64,000 nt of DNA from Tilletia caries. Its lineage: Eukaryota; Basidiomycota; Exobasidiomycetes; Tilletiales; Tilletiaceae. The DNA lies in NCBI GenBank assembly GCA_032718865.1, contig JALUTQ010000046.1:1952896-2016895 (forward strand), given 5' to 3'. A model generated the notes under the pieces. That model was not told the DNA's origin, made no database searches, and was given only the letters and a program-made list of their open reading frames with translations. The position numbers were made by a program, and so were the translations under genes. Shown here in pieces: positions 1 through 10,957 of the stretch (the first letter of the stretch is position 1; each line of letters begins with the position of its first letter).

Positions 1-742
1 AGCCCACTCCCCTTACTCCCTCCAGCAATTACAGTATACAATTTTCGCCAAATATGTCAGATTGCGAGGCCGGAACGAGAAGGGTTGCGAACGATGCTAC
101 GAGCGGGAAGGGGAAGAGAGCGAGGATACATGGGTAGCAGCTGGGAAGACAGACGTTGGTGAAGCAAATACGTTTGAATCGACTGATTACTGACGGACAA
201 GGGGATATGTACCGTATATGTCGTGGATGCAGATCGTGGGAGAAGACGTTTGCGTGCTACTAGAGGTATGGGATCGTTATCGATAGTCTGAGTAAAAAAA
301 TTGGTGAGTGGGTAGGGTATCTCGAGAGGGGCTCAGTTTCCTCAGCAGGAAGCAGCAGCCGCTCCGGCAAAGTGCTTGCGGGATCGACCCCGTATTGTCA
401 CAGGCGCCGAGTCGAGCGTGGCGAGGAGTGTGCCTAGACCGGCAGCAGCTGTCGGCTGCTCGCTCGTCTTGCTGTTGCCCACAGGCGCTGATGAGTTGTG
501 CGCGCTGCTGCCAAAGCTGCTGCTCCCGGAGTACGAGGACAAGGACGAGGCTGAGGACCGTCTCCGCTTCTTGAGCGGCGGTGGTGGGGTGTCGCCCTTG
601 CCATCGAAGAAGCCTTCGTCCTGCTCGGACGCCGCGTAGATGGAGATACCTGTTGGAGAGTTGAAGGACAGTAGTATCAGCCAAAAGAAACGTTCCTTTC
701 GAGCGCTGGGCACATTGCCAAACTCACGGAGGAAGAAGTATT
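1..742 (-). pseudogene. Truncated duplicate of the NDT80-like gene 3' end
   Basis: From about position 40 to 742 this stretch is a near copy of about 16936-17628. It covers the last coding exon of the NDT80-like gene (here 342 to about 650, minus strand) plus its downstream flank. The lysine/arginine-rich KKRRRSS segment and the conserved APVTIRGRSRKHF motif are both present. Similarity stops abruptly at 742, inside the exon encoding QQYF, and the rest of the DNA-binding domain is absent, so no functional factor can be made. Indels separate the copies in the flank (about 7 and 25 bp) and a codon-repeat difference lies in the serine run. The left limit may lie outside the window. This is a partial segmental duplication, not an independent gene. 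Confidence 0.85.
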
Positions 743-1942
743 AATCAATTCCACAACTTGGATTTCGCTGGCCCTCTTTGCGCTCGAGACTGGGCGATGA
801 TGGAAAGGAAGCCCGTGACGGTATTTGTCCATTTCTGTGTTTGTACCTTGTTGAGGATGGTGAGGATGTGTGGATATGATTCATATAATCTGGTCTTGTC
901 CGCCGCTGATGGTGGTGATCCTGCTCCGTGCTGTGCCATGATCTGCTCCTGTTTGATCCAGTGTGCCTGTTGTTGATCAAGGTCGGCCTTGGAGGGCGCC
1001 TGGTCGTCGTGCCAGTCGAGGCCCATACCTCGCTCGGTGACGTTGTGAGGCAGATGACCGAAGTTCCACTCGCGTTCGGATCCAGACTGGCGAGATGATC
1101 GCATGGTGCATTGAGGGTGTGAGCGAATGCGGTGGATGGGGTCGAGGTCTCCGATCCGCGTTCGAAAAGATGGAAGACGACGGTCGTACTGGCTGAGAGT
1201 GCAGGTACCCGCTCCGACGTGATAACCCACCGCATCCCCGCCTTCTGCCGTTCCCACGGCGCACCAGGTCCCTTGCAGACGAGAGCGCGTCCCATAGCGA
1301 TGATAATCGCCGCATGCGAAACCAGAAGGACCCGCCGTACCTCTGGAAACAGAAGTTCGCACTGCCGCTCGATCCAACGAAGGACCTGCGCCGCGCGGGC
1401 GTGGAGCTCAGGTACGTCCTCGCCCTCCGGGTGTGCATAGAGCACGTGCGGCCATGAAGTGCGTCGGGCGGGAAGTACGGTTCGAGTAAATCGCGCGTGG
1501 GTGGGTACGGGTGTATGCCGCCCGTCCCCTCTGGATCGCTGCTTGAGGCTTCGACGGGCGGGAACCACTCTGCGAGCCCGTTTCGAGGTGGATGGGAAGG
1601 GCGAGGGCCTTGGAGGTGGGGAGCGCGGTTTGGACGGTGTGGTAGTATGGGGATGAGAGGATGAGTTGGGGCCGTGATTCGGATGGGAGGGAGAGGAAGT
1701 GTGTTGCTAGTTCTGCGGCTTGGTCGAGGCCGTATGCTGTGAGAACGGGATCGCGTGGACGACCGAGCACGCCGAGGGTGACGTTTCCGTGCCAGTTCAT
1801 GTTATCTGAGGAAGAGAGAGACATAGGCAAAGAGATAGAGAGGCAGAGAGGCAGAGAGGCAGAGAGAGAGAGCGATCAGCATTCAAGCGGGGGAAAAGCG
1901 GGAAAGCAGCGGATGGACAAGAGAAGTAATCGGTGCTGATTA

Positions 1943-4900
1943 CAGTCTGGGGTCAGTGAGTGAACAATTTTTGGGCCGAATTCACACTTCAACCTTCGAA
2001 TAAAACACGCACGTCACAATACAACTGTACTTGAGCACTTAGAGAGAGCTATGCATATGATAGGGATACACACTCCCCAAGTCTCTGTTTGCGAATTGAT
2101 TGCCTTGGTGAGGAGCAACATCGTTTTGACCGGTCTGTACAAATGAGGTTTTGGAGGGGGGGTCAGTGAGTGAACAGTTTTTCGAGCAAAAAGATCTGGA
2201 AAAAAATTGCGCACGAGCGCTCCACCCATTTTCGCTGCTCAAAAATTTTACGCGTCGCGTCCGTCGGTGCGGCAGGAGCCAGGAATTCACTCTGTTTTTA
2301 GAACTCTCGCTTTGTTTCAGACCCATCTCCACGCGCAAGGATCAAGATGACGAAAGGCTCGGACTCATCAGCCTCCGAAAGCGAAGGCGAGCGGCGCGTG
2401 CAGGAGGCCCTGCGCCTGCACAAGAAAAAAGGTTTGTCGCTTTCAGCCGCAGCAACAGAGGCAGGCGCGGTGTGGTCCACCGTCTTCAGGAGGCACAAAG
2501 GTGTTGTCTACAAGAAACGAGTTGTCCCTCCAGAGAAGCGCCTGTTGCTGGCAGAAGAGCTCGCAATGGTCTCCTTTATCAAACAGATGCACGCGACTGG
2601 CTGGCCTATTCGCAAAGCAGATGTTGCAGATGGCTATGCTCATGATCAGGAGGCGTTCGGCGGATGAGCCCAAACCTCTGGGTAATCGTTGGTTCAGGCG
2701 GTTCCGCAAGCGTCACCCCTGTCTAGACTTCAAGTTTATTGCGACTCTGTCTCGTGCCAGAACATTGGGTATGACAGTCTCACGGGGTTTAGGCCTCTTT
2801 GCTCTGGTGGGTAATTACAATGTGTTTTGGCTGTTTCCCCTCTTCTCTACTGCCAGGCTTGCTTGGGCAATGGCTGACTGATCTCTCACATCTTACTGAA
2901 TAAACATTCTTTTTTTTTTCCTCCCCCTCTTCTCCCCCTCTTCTCCTCCTCTTCTCTCCCTTCTCCTCTGGTCGCGTCTCTTCTCTCTCCTGTTCTCTAT
3001 GGTCATACCTTGCAGGTTGAATTAGAACTTTTGGAATACGACCTGAAGAACACGGCTATGTTCACGATGGACGAGACAGGTGTGCAGATAGGCACGCCGT
3101 CAGTCGGGCAGCGATTTTTAGTGCCCGCGGGCGCGACTAAGACACTGCGTCCTGCGATCGTCGGTATGTGGTGGAAGACCCTGTTCTTTTAATTTAAGTG
3201 TTCACTTCCGACCAAACGACCAGTCTGACAAAGGATTATTGTTGTTTATTGTTTCACAGATGGCAATCAGGAGACCGTGACGATTATCGAGTGCATCGGA
3301 GCGGACGGCAGCGTTCTGCCTCCCCTGTATGTGTTCAAGGGCCGGACTCTTGACCTCGCCCCTATGGTCGACGAACGGCACGGCGGACGTGTCACAGCGT
3401 CAGATACGGGATGGACCAATACATCAATCACAATGGAGTGGTTCAGAGAGGTGTTCCTGCCTAACAGCGAGCGAATTGCGGGCAAAGGAGTGCATCGCCT
3501 CTTGATCATGGTAAGTAGGGATCGGAATTCAAAATTTAGAGAGCATTACACATGTGACATGTGGATAAGCGCAGACCGCAGCTGACCCCATTGTCAAACC
3601 CAATATTTTCTGTTGTTTATTTCTAGGACGGACACAAGTCACACTTTCCTCTCGAGCTGATCGAGCTCGCCGTCGAGAAAGACGTTTCCGTCATCTGCCT
3701 TCCTGCCCACACGACGCAGGCACTCTCTCCTTTGGACGTGTCGTGTTTCCGTCCCCTCAAGGAACGGTGGGCTGAGGAAATTCGTCAGGAGACGCTGCTG
3801 ACCGGCTGTGTGAAACGCAGCGATGTGATTCGGTGAGAACAGAGAAAGCCATTATGCCAGCTGATGCAGGAATTTACCGAAAGCTCTAATCACTGCACTT
3901 ATTGTTTCAGACTCTACGAAAACGCACGAGACAAGGCAATGACATCGGCTAATGCGATCAGTGGCTTCGCCAATACGGGCCTTTGGCCATTTACCGGGCT
4001 TAAAGCGATTCCGCCGTCGAAATTCGTCAAGGACGCACTGACAGACAAGGAGATGGACGAGCTCATCGAGGACCACAATGCGGATGACGAGGCGTTAGCA
4101 GACTTGTGGGCACTCGTCGATCAGCAGCGCACGGCCAAGGCCAAGGCCGTTCTGGTACAAGCGTCCAGAGAAATCGAGCGAATGCGGGCGTTAGAGCTAA
4201 TGTTCGGTCATCTGTTTAAGCGTCAGCAAGATCACTTGGCGGCACTAAAGAAAAAAAAGCCCGCGACATTTCGGGTACACCTAGACGGAGCCGCCAAACT
4301 TTATACTTCGGACGAATCAATTCGGATCATGAGGGAGGCGGAGCAGCAGAAGCAACAGGCAGAGGCAGAAAAACTAGCACGGGCGGAGGCCAGGGAGCAG
4401 GAAAGGGTAGAGAGGGAAGCCGCAAAGGAACGGGAAAAGGAGGAAAAGCAAAAAAGACGGGAACAACAGAAGGAGGACAGAGCAGCCAAAGAAAGGGAGA
4501 AGGAGGAGGCAGCGGCCGAGAGGCGCCGATTGATGGAGGAGAAGAGGGAGTTGAAGAGGCAGCAGGAGGAGGCAAAGGCCGCTGCGAAAGAGGCAAAGGC
4601 TGCTGCGAAGGCGCAGAAGGCGGCAAAAAAACAAGCGGCACTCAAGCGTAGCCGTGCTGTTGACAATGATGTTGTCGGAAACGATGGCGATGGCAGCGGC
4701 AGCGGTGGCAGTGTCTCCAAGAAGCAGAGAGTGGGAGGGTTGGTTGTCAGTGGTTGAAAAGTTTGGCTCAATTTTTGAATAGACGCATTTTCAGATGAAA
4801 TTACCTTTTGGTGTCTCCTCCACACTCTCGCGTTCACCACCCAAATTCTCTCAGGAGCCCCTTACTGCAACCGCCACAGCTCCTCGAGAACACCTTGGAT

Positions 4901-5229
4901 TTACTATCTGACACCTGGAGCGTGTTCTTACTGAACCCTGATTTTGTAACCCTTAGAGCCGTATGGAATGTTTGCCGTGTCAGTTCTGCGTGGTTGGTGT
5001 GTGAACTTTCTGTACAATTTTTCCAGTCTGTGAATCTAAGTAGTCCACGCCTTCGCAGCACCATAACTCTTCACACAGACCTTGAAACGGCCTCAAACTG
5101 GGCCAGTTTACTCATCACGTTATAACGATTATAACAAGCCTTTTTTTGAGCCGTGTAGCATTGTGTGGTGAGGAGTTGTGTGCGATTGTTCACTCACTGA
5201 CCCCCTGTTCACTCACTGACCCCAGACTG
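1943..5229 (+). mobile_element. pogo/Fot1-type DNA transposon
   Basis: A complete 3.29-kb element. It starts CAGTCTGGGGTCAGTGAG (1943) and ends with the inverted copy (ending 5229), flanked by TA on both sides (1941-1942 and 5230-5231), as expected for the Tc1/mariner-pogo superfamily. The TIR core GGTCAGTGAGTGAAC recurs subterminally at about 2160 on the left and again inverted at 5189-5205 on the right, giving doubled transposase-binding-like sites at each end. It carries one transposase gene in plus orientation. It lies in the presumed first intron of the histidine phosphatase pseudogene. Confidence 0.92.
2347..4757 (+). CDS. pogo/Fot1-like transposase with C-terminal coiled coil (probable frameshift)
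   Basis: The protein cuts and pastes the surrounding element. The N-terminus (2347-2650) is a helix-turn-helix region, followed by a CENP-B-type block (PLGNRWFRRFRKRHP, about 2680-2730). The catalytic DDE domain shows MDETG (about 3068), DGHKSH (3627) and SPLDV (about 3735), a DD35D spacing typical of Fot1/pogo. Introns fit at about 2770-3025, 3166-3257, 3511-3626 and 3834-3910. The tail from about 4320 is a long Lys/Glu/Arg/Ala-rich coiled coil ending in a KKQRV basic patch, unusually long for the family. Between about 2650 and 2670 the reading frame must shift without splice signals, so this copy is probably inactive, unless a base is missing from the assembly. Confidence 0.8.
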
Positions 5230-5242
5230 TAGGAGTCAGTGG

Positions 5243-5472
5243 TGTCATAGTTTGGGGTCTGGCGGCTTCACCCGTCTGTCCAGTCTCGTTGGTTACTCCT
5301 TCTGTGCTCTGTGAAAAGTCTCTTCTCTCCTTCCATTTCTTTCTTGCAATCAACAACCATCTACTTCCATTTTGTCCGAGTGCACCCTCTCCCTCTCGCG
5401 TGCACACACAGCAACTCTACCACTCTCGGTGAGTAGTCGTGCGGCAGTCACAGCTGCCCTCGAATAGTGACA
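5243..5472 (+). repeat. 5' LTR of the Copia element
   Basis: 230 bp, TG...CA termini, matching 10596-10825 with no difference seen by eye. Preceded by the AGTGG target duplication. Confidence 0.95.
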
Positions 5473-5484
5473 GGTTATGAGCCC
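5473..5484 (+). promoter_or_regulatory. Copia primer-binding site, half initiator tRNA-Met type
   Basis: GGTTATGAGCCC directly follows the 5' LTR. Its complement GGGCTCATAACC is the anticodon stem-loop of eukaryotic initiator tRNA-Met (CAT anticodon), not the tRNA 3' end. This is the half-tRNA priming known for Drosophila copia and several fungal Copia elements. The match is seen in the sequence; its use as primer is inferred. Confidence 0.8.
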
Positions 5485-5667
5485 ATTACTCTGCTGTCGC
5501 CCGAGAGGGGGTGAGATTTCGGACACTTGGCTTACACACTCTTTTACTTCGTCTCTCCCTTCCGTCTTTCCTCTTCCTCGGCGCCATTACGAACTTCGGA
5601 CTGATCATCCGCCCACACACTTACGTTAATCACGACACTTACGACATATCAAGATCAATCCATCATC

Positions 5668-7088
5668 ATGGCAGACTCGTCCTTCAACCCCGTTCCCTCC
5701 GACGGCTCTTCTGCCGGCAAAAACCCCCCAGGTCCAGATCCGCGGAGTCTCTGCCTACGAAAGCGCTCTGAGGATGTTCACCATCGCTCATCGCACGAGG
5801 AAGCAGCAAGAGATTCGGGTGTCCAAGGCCCATGTCACCTTGCTCGAAGGCAAGAACAACTGGGAAGTTTGGCGCATGCGTCTGGCCACCATCCTCCAGC
5901 CCGTTGCCGGTGGTCGACTCTGGCATCTCATGCTCAACCACCCATCCACCACAGTTGAGGCCTACCGCCACATACTCGCACCGGAAGACGACAAGCCGGT
6001 CGACTTCGAAGAAGCGAACGCCATCCGCGGTTTCGATCTCGCTGACGTTGCCAATGCGATCAACCAGACCTTGACGGACCGCATAGCCGAGGACGTCAAC
6101 CCTCCAAGCGAGGACTTCCTTATTCCTGCAGACGGACAGGTCATATGGAACAAGCTCGTCGACAAGTTCGCCTCTCAAGATATCGCCTCACTTCAGGAAG
6201 CCGAAGCCGAACTCTCGTCGTTCAAGCTCGGCAATCGGACAGCTGTAGAGGTCGGTCGCGATCTCCAAGGCATCTTCTCCCGCATCTTCAACGCCGGAGG
6301 AGGTGCAGTTCAAGAGCACCGCAAGATTGGCGCCGTGCTGAAGTGATACACGCAATCTCCCTTGATGAACGACACCAGGGCGGCCATCCAACAGACCTGG
6401 TCGAACAAGCACGAATTTACCTTCGACGAGGTTGTAAAGCGGTTCGCTGCCGAAGAGGCGCTGTTGGGTGTGCACAGGCAGAGTGAGCCTGAAAGCTCGG
6501 ACGGCGCTCAAGCATTGCGCATCCAGCACGGTTCCTCCATGCCTCAATCATCGTCGCAGAAACAGCCCTCACAGCAGCAACAGACCGGAGCAAACAGGCC
6601 CAACAATGCGCGTCGCAACAAGGCTAAAACGGGCTCGAAGTGCAATTGGTGCAACATTGTCGGCCATATGGGCTCCGACTGCAGGAAGAGGCGTGATGGC
6701 CATCCCCCGCACCCTCAAAGCTACGCTGCCTCACAGGGATGGACCAATCAGCCACTGCATCAGCTCAATGCAGGTTACCCACAGCCTCAGCTTGTCCCTG
6801 CTCCTTACGCTGTCGGAGCGCGCGCGATGATGGTACACCCCGGCATGATGCACGCCACTGCCCTGCATGCTTCTCATTTCGGTGGTTACGACCACCCCGG
6901 CCCCTACGTCTACCCTGCATACGCAGCGCCTGTCCCCTGCTCAGCCTCATCATGGCGGGTACACCATGCCCCCGCCGAGTCTCGCAAACCGCATCAGCGA
7001 ATATCCGGTGAATACGACCCCGTCGCTCAGCCTGGTACAGCGACTCAGCGAGGCACCTGCAGACATTGTTTCGGGCCGTCCTTATTAG
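5668..7088 (+). pseudogene. Copia gag region, disrupted
   Basis: Starts at ATG 5668. The frame must shift near 5720 (AAAAACCCCCCA run) to reach LLEGKNNWEVWRMRL, a typical Copia gag N-terminal motif. An in-frame TGA at 6344-6346 interrupts it, probably from a Trp codon. The nucleocapsid zinc knuckle CNWCNIVGHMGSDC (CX2CX4HX4C) is at about 6640-6685. Another shift near 6930 leads into the Pro/Tyr-rich linker, which ends at TAG 7086-7088. The lesions lie mostly in homopolymers, so sequencing indels are possible. Confidence 0.75.
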
Positions 7089-7103
7089 GAACTCGCGGCC
7101 CTG

Positions 7104-10100
7104 TCTTCGGCATCGCTGCCTCGGCAAGGCCCAGATATAGGTGTTCCGTTGAAGTGGATCCTCGATTCGGGTGCCTCATCTCATATGACGCCCAACGGAG
7201 AACTCTTCTCGGACATTCAGCCGGACTCTACCACAGTCAAAACGGCCGATGGCAAGAGGCTGCGCGCTCGCGGGCGTGGCTCCATCACCCTCATTACGAC
7301 CAATCCTACTTGGAACGAACTCATCCTTCACGACGTTTTGCATGTCCCCGAGCTGGATTGCAACTTGGTTTCGGTCGTCAAACTGAACCAAGACTACTTA
7401 CGAGTCGAGTTTACCGAACAACTCGAAGCTTTGATCACGGACCCCTCCCAGCGAGACTTCACCATCTCAGCGACCTGGTCGTGGCAGTCCCAAGCGTATC
7501 TCCTCCCCGTTGTGGGATCCGTGGAGAGCGCATACGTTTCCGCCTTCGTCCTTCGTGACGATGAGCGCAGTGCGTCATCTGGAGCATCGGAGCTAGCTAC
7601 TCCAACTCCTTCTGACCAAGTGTTTCGGCTTTGGGTATTGTGGCACCCACGACTCGGCCATCTGGGCAATTCGTCGTTGCCTATCCTAGCCCAGAACAGC
7701 GTCGGACTTCCCGCGTCGCTGATCAAGAGGAGCGCCACCGGGGCGTTCCAGTGCGAAATTTGTTCTCTCACGAACATCAAGAGGTTGCCGTTCTCCGCCT
7801 CCACCACCAAGTCGACACGACCCCTCGAGCTCGTCCACGCCGACCTCACCGGGCGCGTGATCTGCAAGTCGTTGGGCGGTGCGGAGTATCTGGCGATTCT
7901 CGTGGACGACTACACCCGCATGCTGTGGGTCCTCCCCCCTCGTTCAGAAATCCGACTTCGTCCTCCGCTTCATCGAGTGGCGCGACCAGGTAGTGCCCTA
8001 CAAGGGTCCTGTTGCTTGCCTTCGCACGGACGGCGGCGGCGAATTCAACAACGCTGCTCTCCGAGCTGCACTCGCAGGAGCGCGCCATGAGCGATCATGC
8101 GCATACACGTCTCAACAGAACGGTGTGGCGGAACGGTATGTAGGGATAGTCAAGTCGGTGATGCGGCCACTCCTCCATGGACGGCACCTGCCGTTGGAAT
8201 ACTGGGCCGAAGCAGCAGCGACGGCTGCCTACGTTCGCAATCGGTGCCCCAGTACTGCCAACGACGGCAAGACCACCTTCGAGCTCTGGCACGGAACCAA
8301 GCCCAACCTCGCCGATCTCCGGGTCTTCGGCTGCTTGGCGTTCCCGATGCTGTCCACCAAGGCTCGAGAACACAGCCTTGCTGTGCGCTCTCGGCCAGGT
8401 GTGTTCATTGGTTACGATACGCTTCAAAAGGGATATCGAATTCACTTTCCGGACACCAAGGAACTGGTGGTCACCCGCAATGTCGATTTCCACGAAGACA
8501 AAGGTTACGATTTCTCCTCCCTCGTAGTCGCCGAGTCTGAGCCACCACTTCCCCCAGAAGTCGTCGTCAGCTCGGCTCCACGGCCTCCTGGCCTCCGGCC
8601 CCGCCTAGTTGTCATCGGCCCCAGGCAACCGGACCCTGCTCCGTCTGCTTCGGTCGACGTGGAACTGCCAGCAGCAGCAGCAGCACCTCCACCAGCAGCA
8701 CCTCCACCACTGCCACCGGTATCAGCACCGGCTCCGGGCCCGGCTCCAGCTGCTGCCCCAGCCGCTCCGTCAGGGGCGCCACGTTCCTCTGCCTCCGTCC
8801 CTTCCGCGTCGGTGGGAGCTCAGGCACCAGCAGCAGCGCCAGGCGCACGGCCTCGTCCTCCTCCCACAAGGCAGTACCAGACGCGCCAGCATACGAGCAG
8901 GATGGAGCAAGGACGGCAGCAGCGTGAAACGTCTCGCGCTGTGCTATCAATGTCCGACTCCTTCGCATCTGCCTTCCACGTCCAGCTCTCGGCTGACGGC
9001 ATCGAACTTGAGCCTAAGACACTCAAAGACGCCATGCGCCGATCGGATTGGGCGCAGTGGCTTCAAGCCATGCGCGAGGAGATGGAGTCACATTCGGAGA
9101 TGGGTACTTGGGTATTGGAGAAAGTTCCAGATGATAGGGAACTAGTGGGCAGTCGGTGGGTGTTTAAATTGAAGTTGGACTCCGAAGGCGCCGTCTCGAG
9201 GTACAAAGCTCGTTTGGTCGCTCAGGGGTTTAGCCAAATATTTGGGGTCAACTACAACGAAACCTATTCGCCGGTCACCCGCTTCGTCACCATTCGCACC
9301 CTGCTCGCCTTGGCCGCCTACTTCGGATGGCAAATCCACCAGCTGGATGTGGTCACTGTCTACCTCTACGGGAAACTGGAGACGCCCGTCTACATGCGAC
9401 AGCCTCCCGGCTTCGAGCTGCCTGGTCAAGAGCATCTCTGCTGTCGGCTCATTCGTTCACTGTACGGACTCAAACAGTCCGGCAGGGAGTGGTACTTTAC
9501 CCTCCGCGCGGCGCTTATCGAGCTCGGCTTCGAACAGTCAGCAGCAGACCCAGCTATCTTCATTTTTGGGCAAGGCACTTCCGCCATCATCGTCGCAGTC
9601 TACGTGGACGACGTTCTCGTCCTCGGAAGCAACACCGAGGAGATCGATGCAGTCAAGACTGCACTGGGCAAACGGTTCAAGATGAAGGATCAGGGGCAAA
9701 TTGGGCACTTCCTGGGGATGAAGATCGAGCGCAGCGAAGATTCTCGGTCCTTTTTCATCTCTCAGTCAGCCTATATCCGATCGATGCTCGAACGATTCAA
9801 CTACAAGGACATCAAGGCAGCGCCCAGAACCCTTGACCCCAAGCAGAGGCTTCAACCATACGACGGCAGTGCTTCGGATGAAGATCGTCGCCGCTTCCAA
9901 GCCATGCTCGGTTGCCTCATGTGGCTCGCCCAGGCGTCGCGGTCCGACCTTTCGTATGCGGTCTCTACGTTAGCCAGGCACGCCTCGAACCCTGGTCCCC
10001 AACACTTCGGGTGCATCAAGCGCACGATGCAATACTTGGCGGGCACAGTCGAATTCAAGCTCCACATCACCGCTAATTCAGACGAGGACATCGTCGCCTA

Positions 10101-10557
10101 CTCCGATGCCGACTTTGGTGGCGATTTCTCTGCCAAGTCGACTTCCGGGTGGTGTGTGTCTGTACACGGTGCCACAGTCGCTTGGGGCTCGAAATTACAA
10201 ACCCTCGTCGCAGATTCTACTGCACAGGCAGAGCTCATCGCCGTCTGGCAAACTGCTCGGGAGGTTCTCGCCCTTCGACACTTCTTCGAAGACCTCGGCC
10301 TCCGCCAAATCAACGCGGGTTCCCCTACTGTCGTTCATTGCGACAATCAACCCGCCATCCACATTCTTTCCAACCCTGTCAGCAACGGCTTGACCAGGCA
10401 CATGGAGCGCAAGTACTTGGCTACTCGCGAGCACCAAGAACGAGGCCTTGTGCATGTCACCTACATCAACACCAAGGTGAATCCAGCGGATATGTTCACG
10501 AAGGCCCTCATCCCAGCAACCTTCCAACAACATCGCTCAGCCATCGGCCTACGATAA
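7104..10557 (+). pseudogene. Copia pol: protease, integrase, reverse transcriptase, RNase H (one frameshift)
   Basis: The protease active site reads ILDSGASSHM (about 7158). The GAG-pre-integrase and zinc region shows HPRLGH and CEIC (about 7645-7770). Integrase acidic residues lie in HADLTG, LRTDGGGEF and NGVAERY. The frame changes near 7940 at a CCCCCC run. From there one open frame runs to 10557: a Pro/Ala-rich linker (8530-8880), reverse transcriptase with VAVYVDDVLVLG (about 9595) and RNase H with YSDADFGGD (about 10100) and ADSTAQAEL. Apart from the frameshift the enzyme set is complete. The polypurine tract GAAGGGTGGGAG (10584-10595) primes plus-strand synthesis. Confidence 0.9.
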
Positions 10558-10595
10558 CAGTCACAACGATCACGACGACGGCCGAAGGGTGGGAG

Positions 10596-10825
10596 TGTCA
10601 TAGTTTGGGGTCTGGCGGCTTCACCCGTCTGTCCAGTCTCGTTGGTTACTCCTTCTGTGCTCTGTGAAAAGTCTCTTCTCTCCTTCCATTTCTTTCTTGC
10701 AATCAACAACCATCTACTTCCATTTTGTCCGAGTGCACCCTCTCCCTCTCGCGTGCACACACAGCAACTCTACCACTCTCGGTGAGTAGTCGTGCGGCAG
10801 TCACAGCTGCCCTCGAATAGTGACA
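10596..10825 (+). repeat. 3' LTR of the Copia element
   Basis: 230 bp, matches the 5' LTR. It is followed by AGTGG, the target-site duplication. Confidence 0.95.
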
Positions 10826-10957
10826 AGTGGAACCTGACCATACCGTGCACGGTCGTGAAGGTGAAGCAAAGCAGCATTCAGTCGAGAAGGACGAAGCGAG
10901 AGCTACATAACGAGCCATGCGTTGTCTGAGTACCACCACAAGGACGAGTGAGATGAA

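Larger units (their letters stand above)
5243..10825 (+). mobile_element. Ty1/Copia LTR retrotransposon
   Basis: A full-length 5.58-kb element. The LTRs (5243-5472 and 10596-10825, 230 bp each) begin TGTCATAG and end TGACA and look identical base for base. Target duplication is AGTGG (5238-5242 and 10826-10830). The order protease, integrase, reverse transcriptase, RNase H identifies Copia. It sits only 11 bp beyond the right TA of the pogo element. Identical LTRs mean recent insertion, yet the coding region carries several stops and frame changes. Confidence 0.95.
741..10877 (-). pseudogene. Histidine phosphatase (phosphoglycerate-mutase-like) pseudogene split by transposons
   Basis: Minus-strand coding sequence of the histidine phosphatase superfamily, closest in layout to fungal Tfc7/tau55-like proteins. 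Visible blocks are DPVLTAYGLDQAAELATHF, LILSSPYYHTVQTA, EWFPPVEASS, VLLVSHAAIIIAMGRALV and AGTCTLSQY. They lie in different reading frames with no intron signals between them, so at least three frameshifts are needed. A splice acceptor lies just before the codons for NMNW near 1828. The best upstream exon is 10877-10844 (MLLCFTFTTVHD, followed by a GTATGG donor), which would make intron 1 about 9 kb and place both transposons inside it. The expected RHG catalytic triplet reads VHD there. The stop codon at 741-743 is formed at the junction with the NDT80 duplicate, so the 3' end is probably truncated. The family call is firm. The exon-1 link is inference. Confidence 0.7.
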
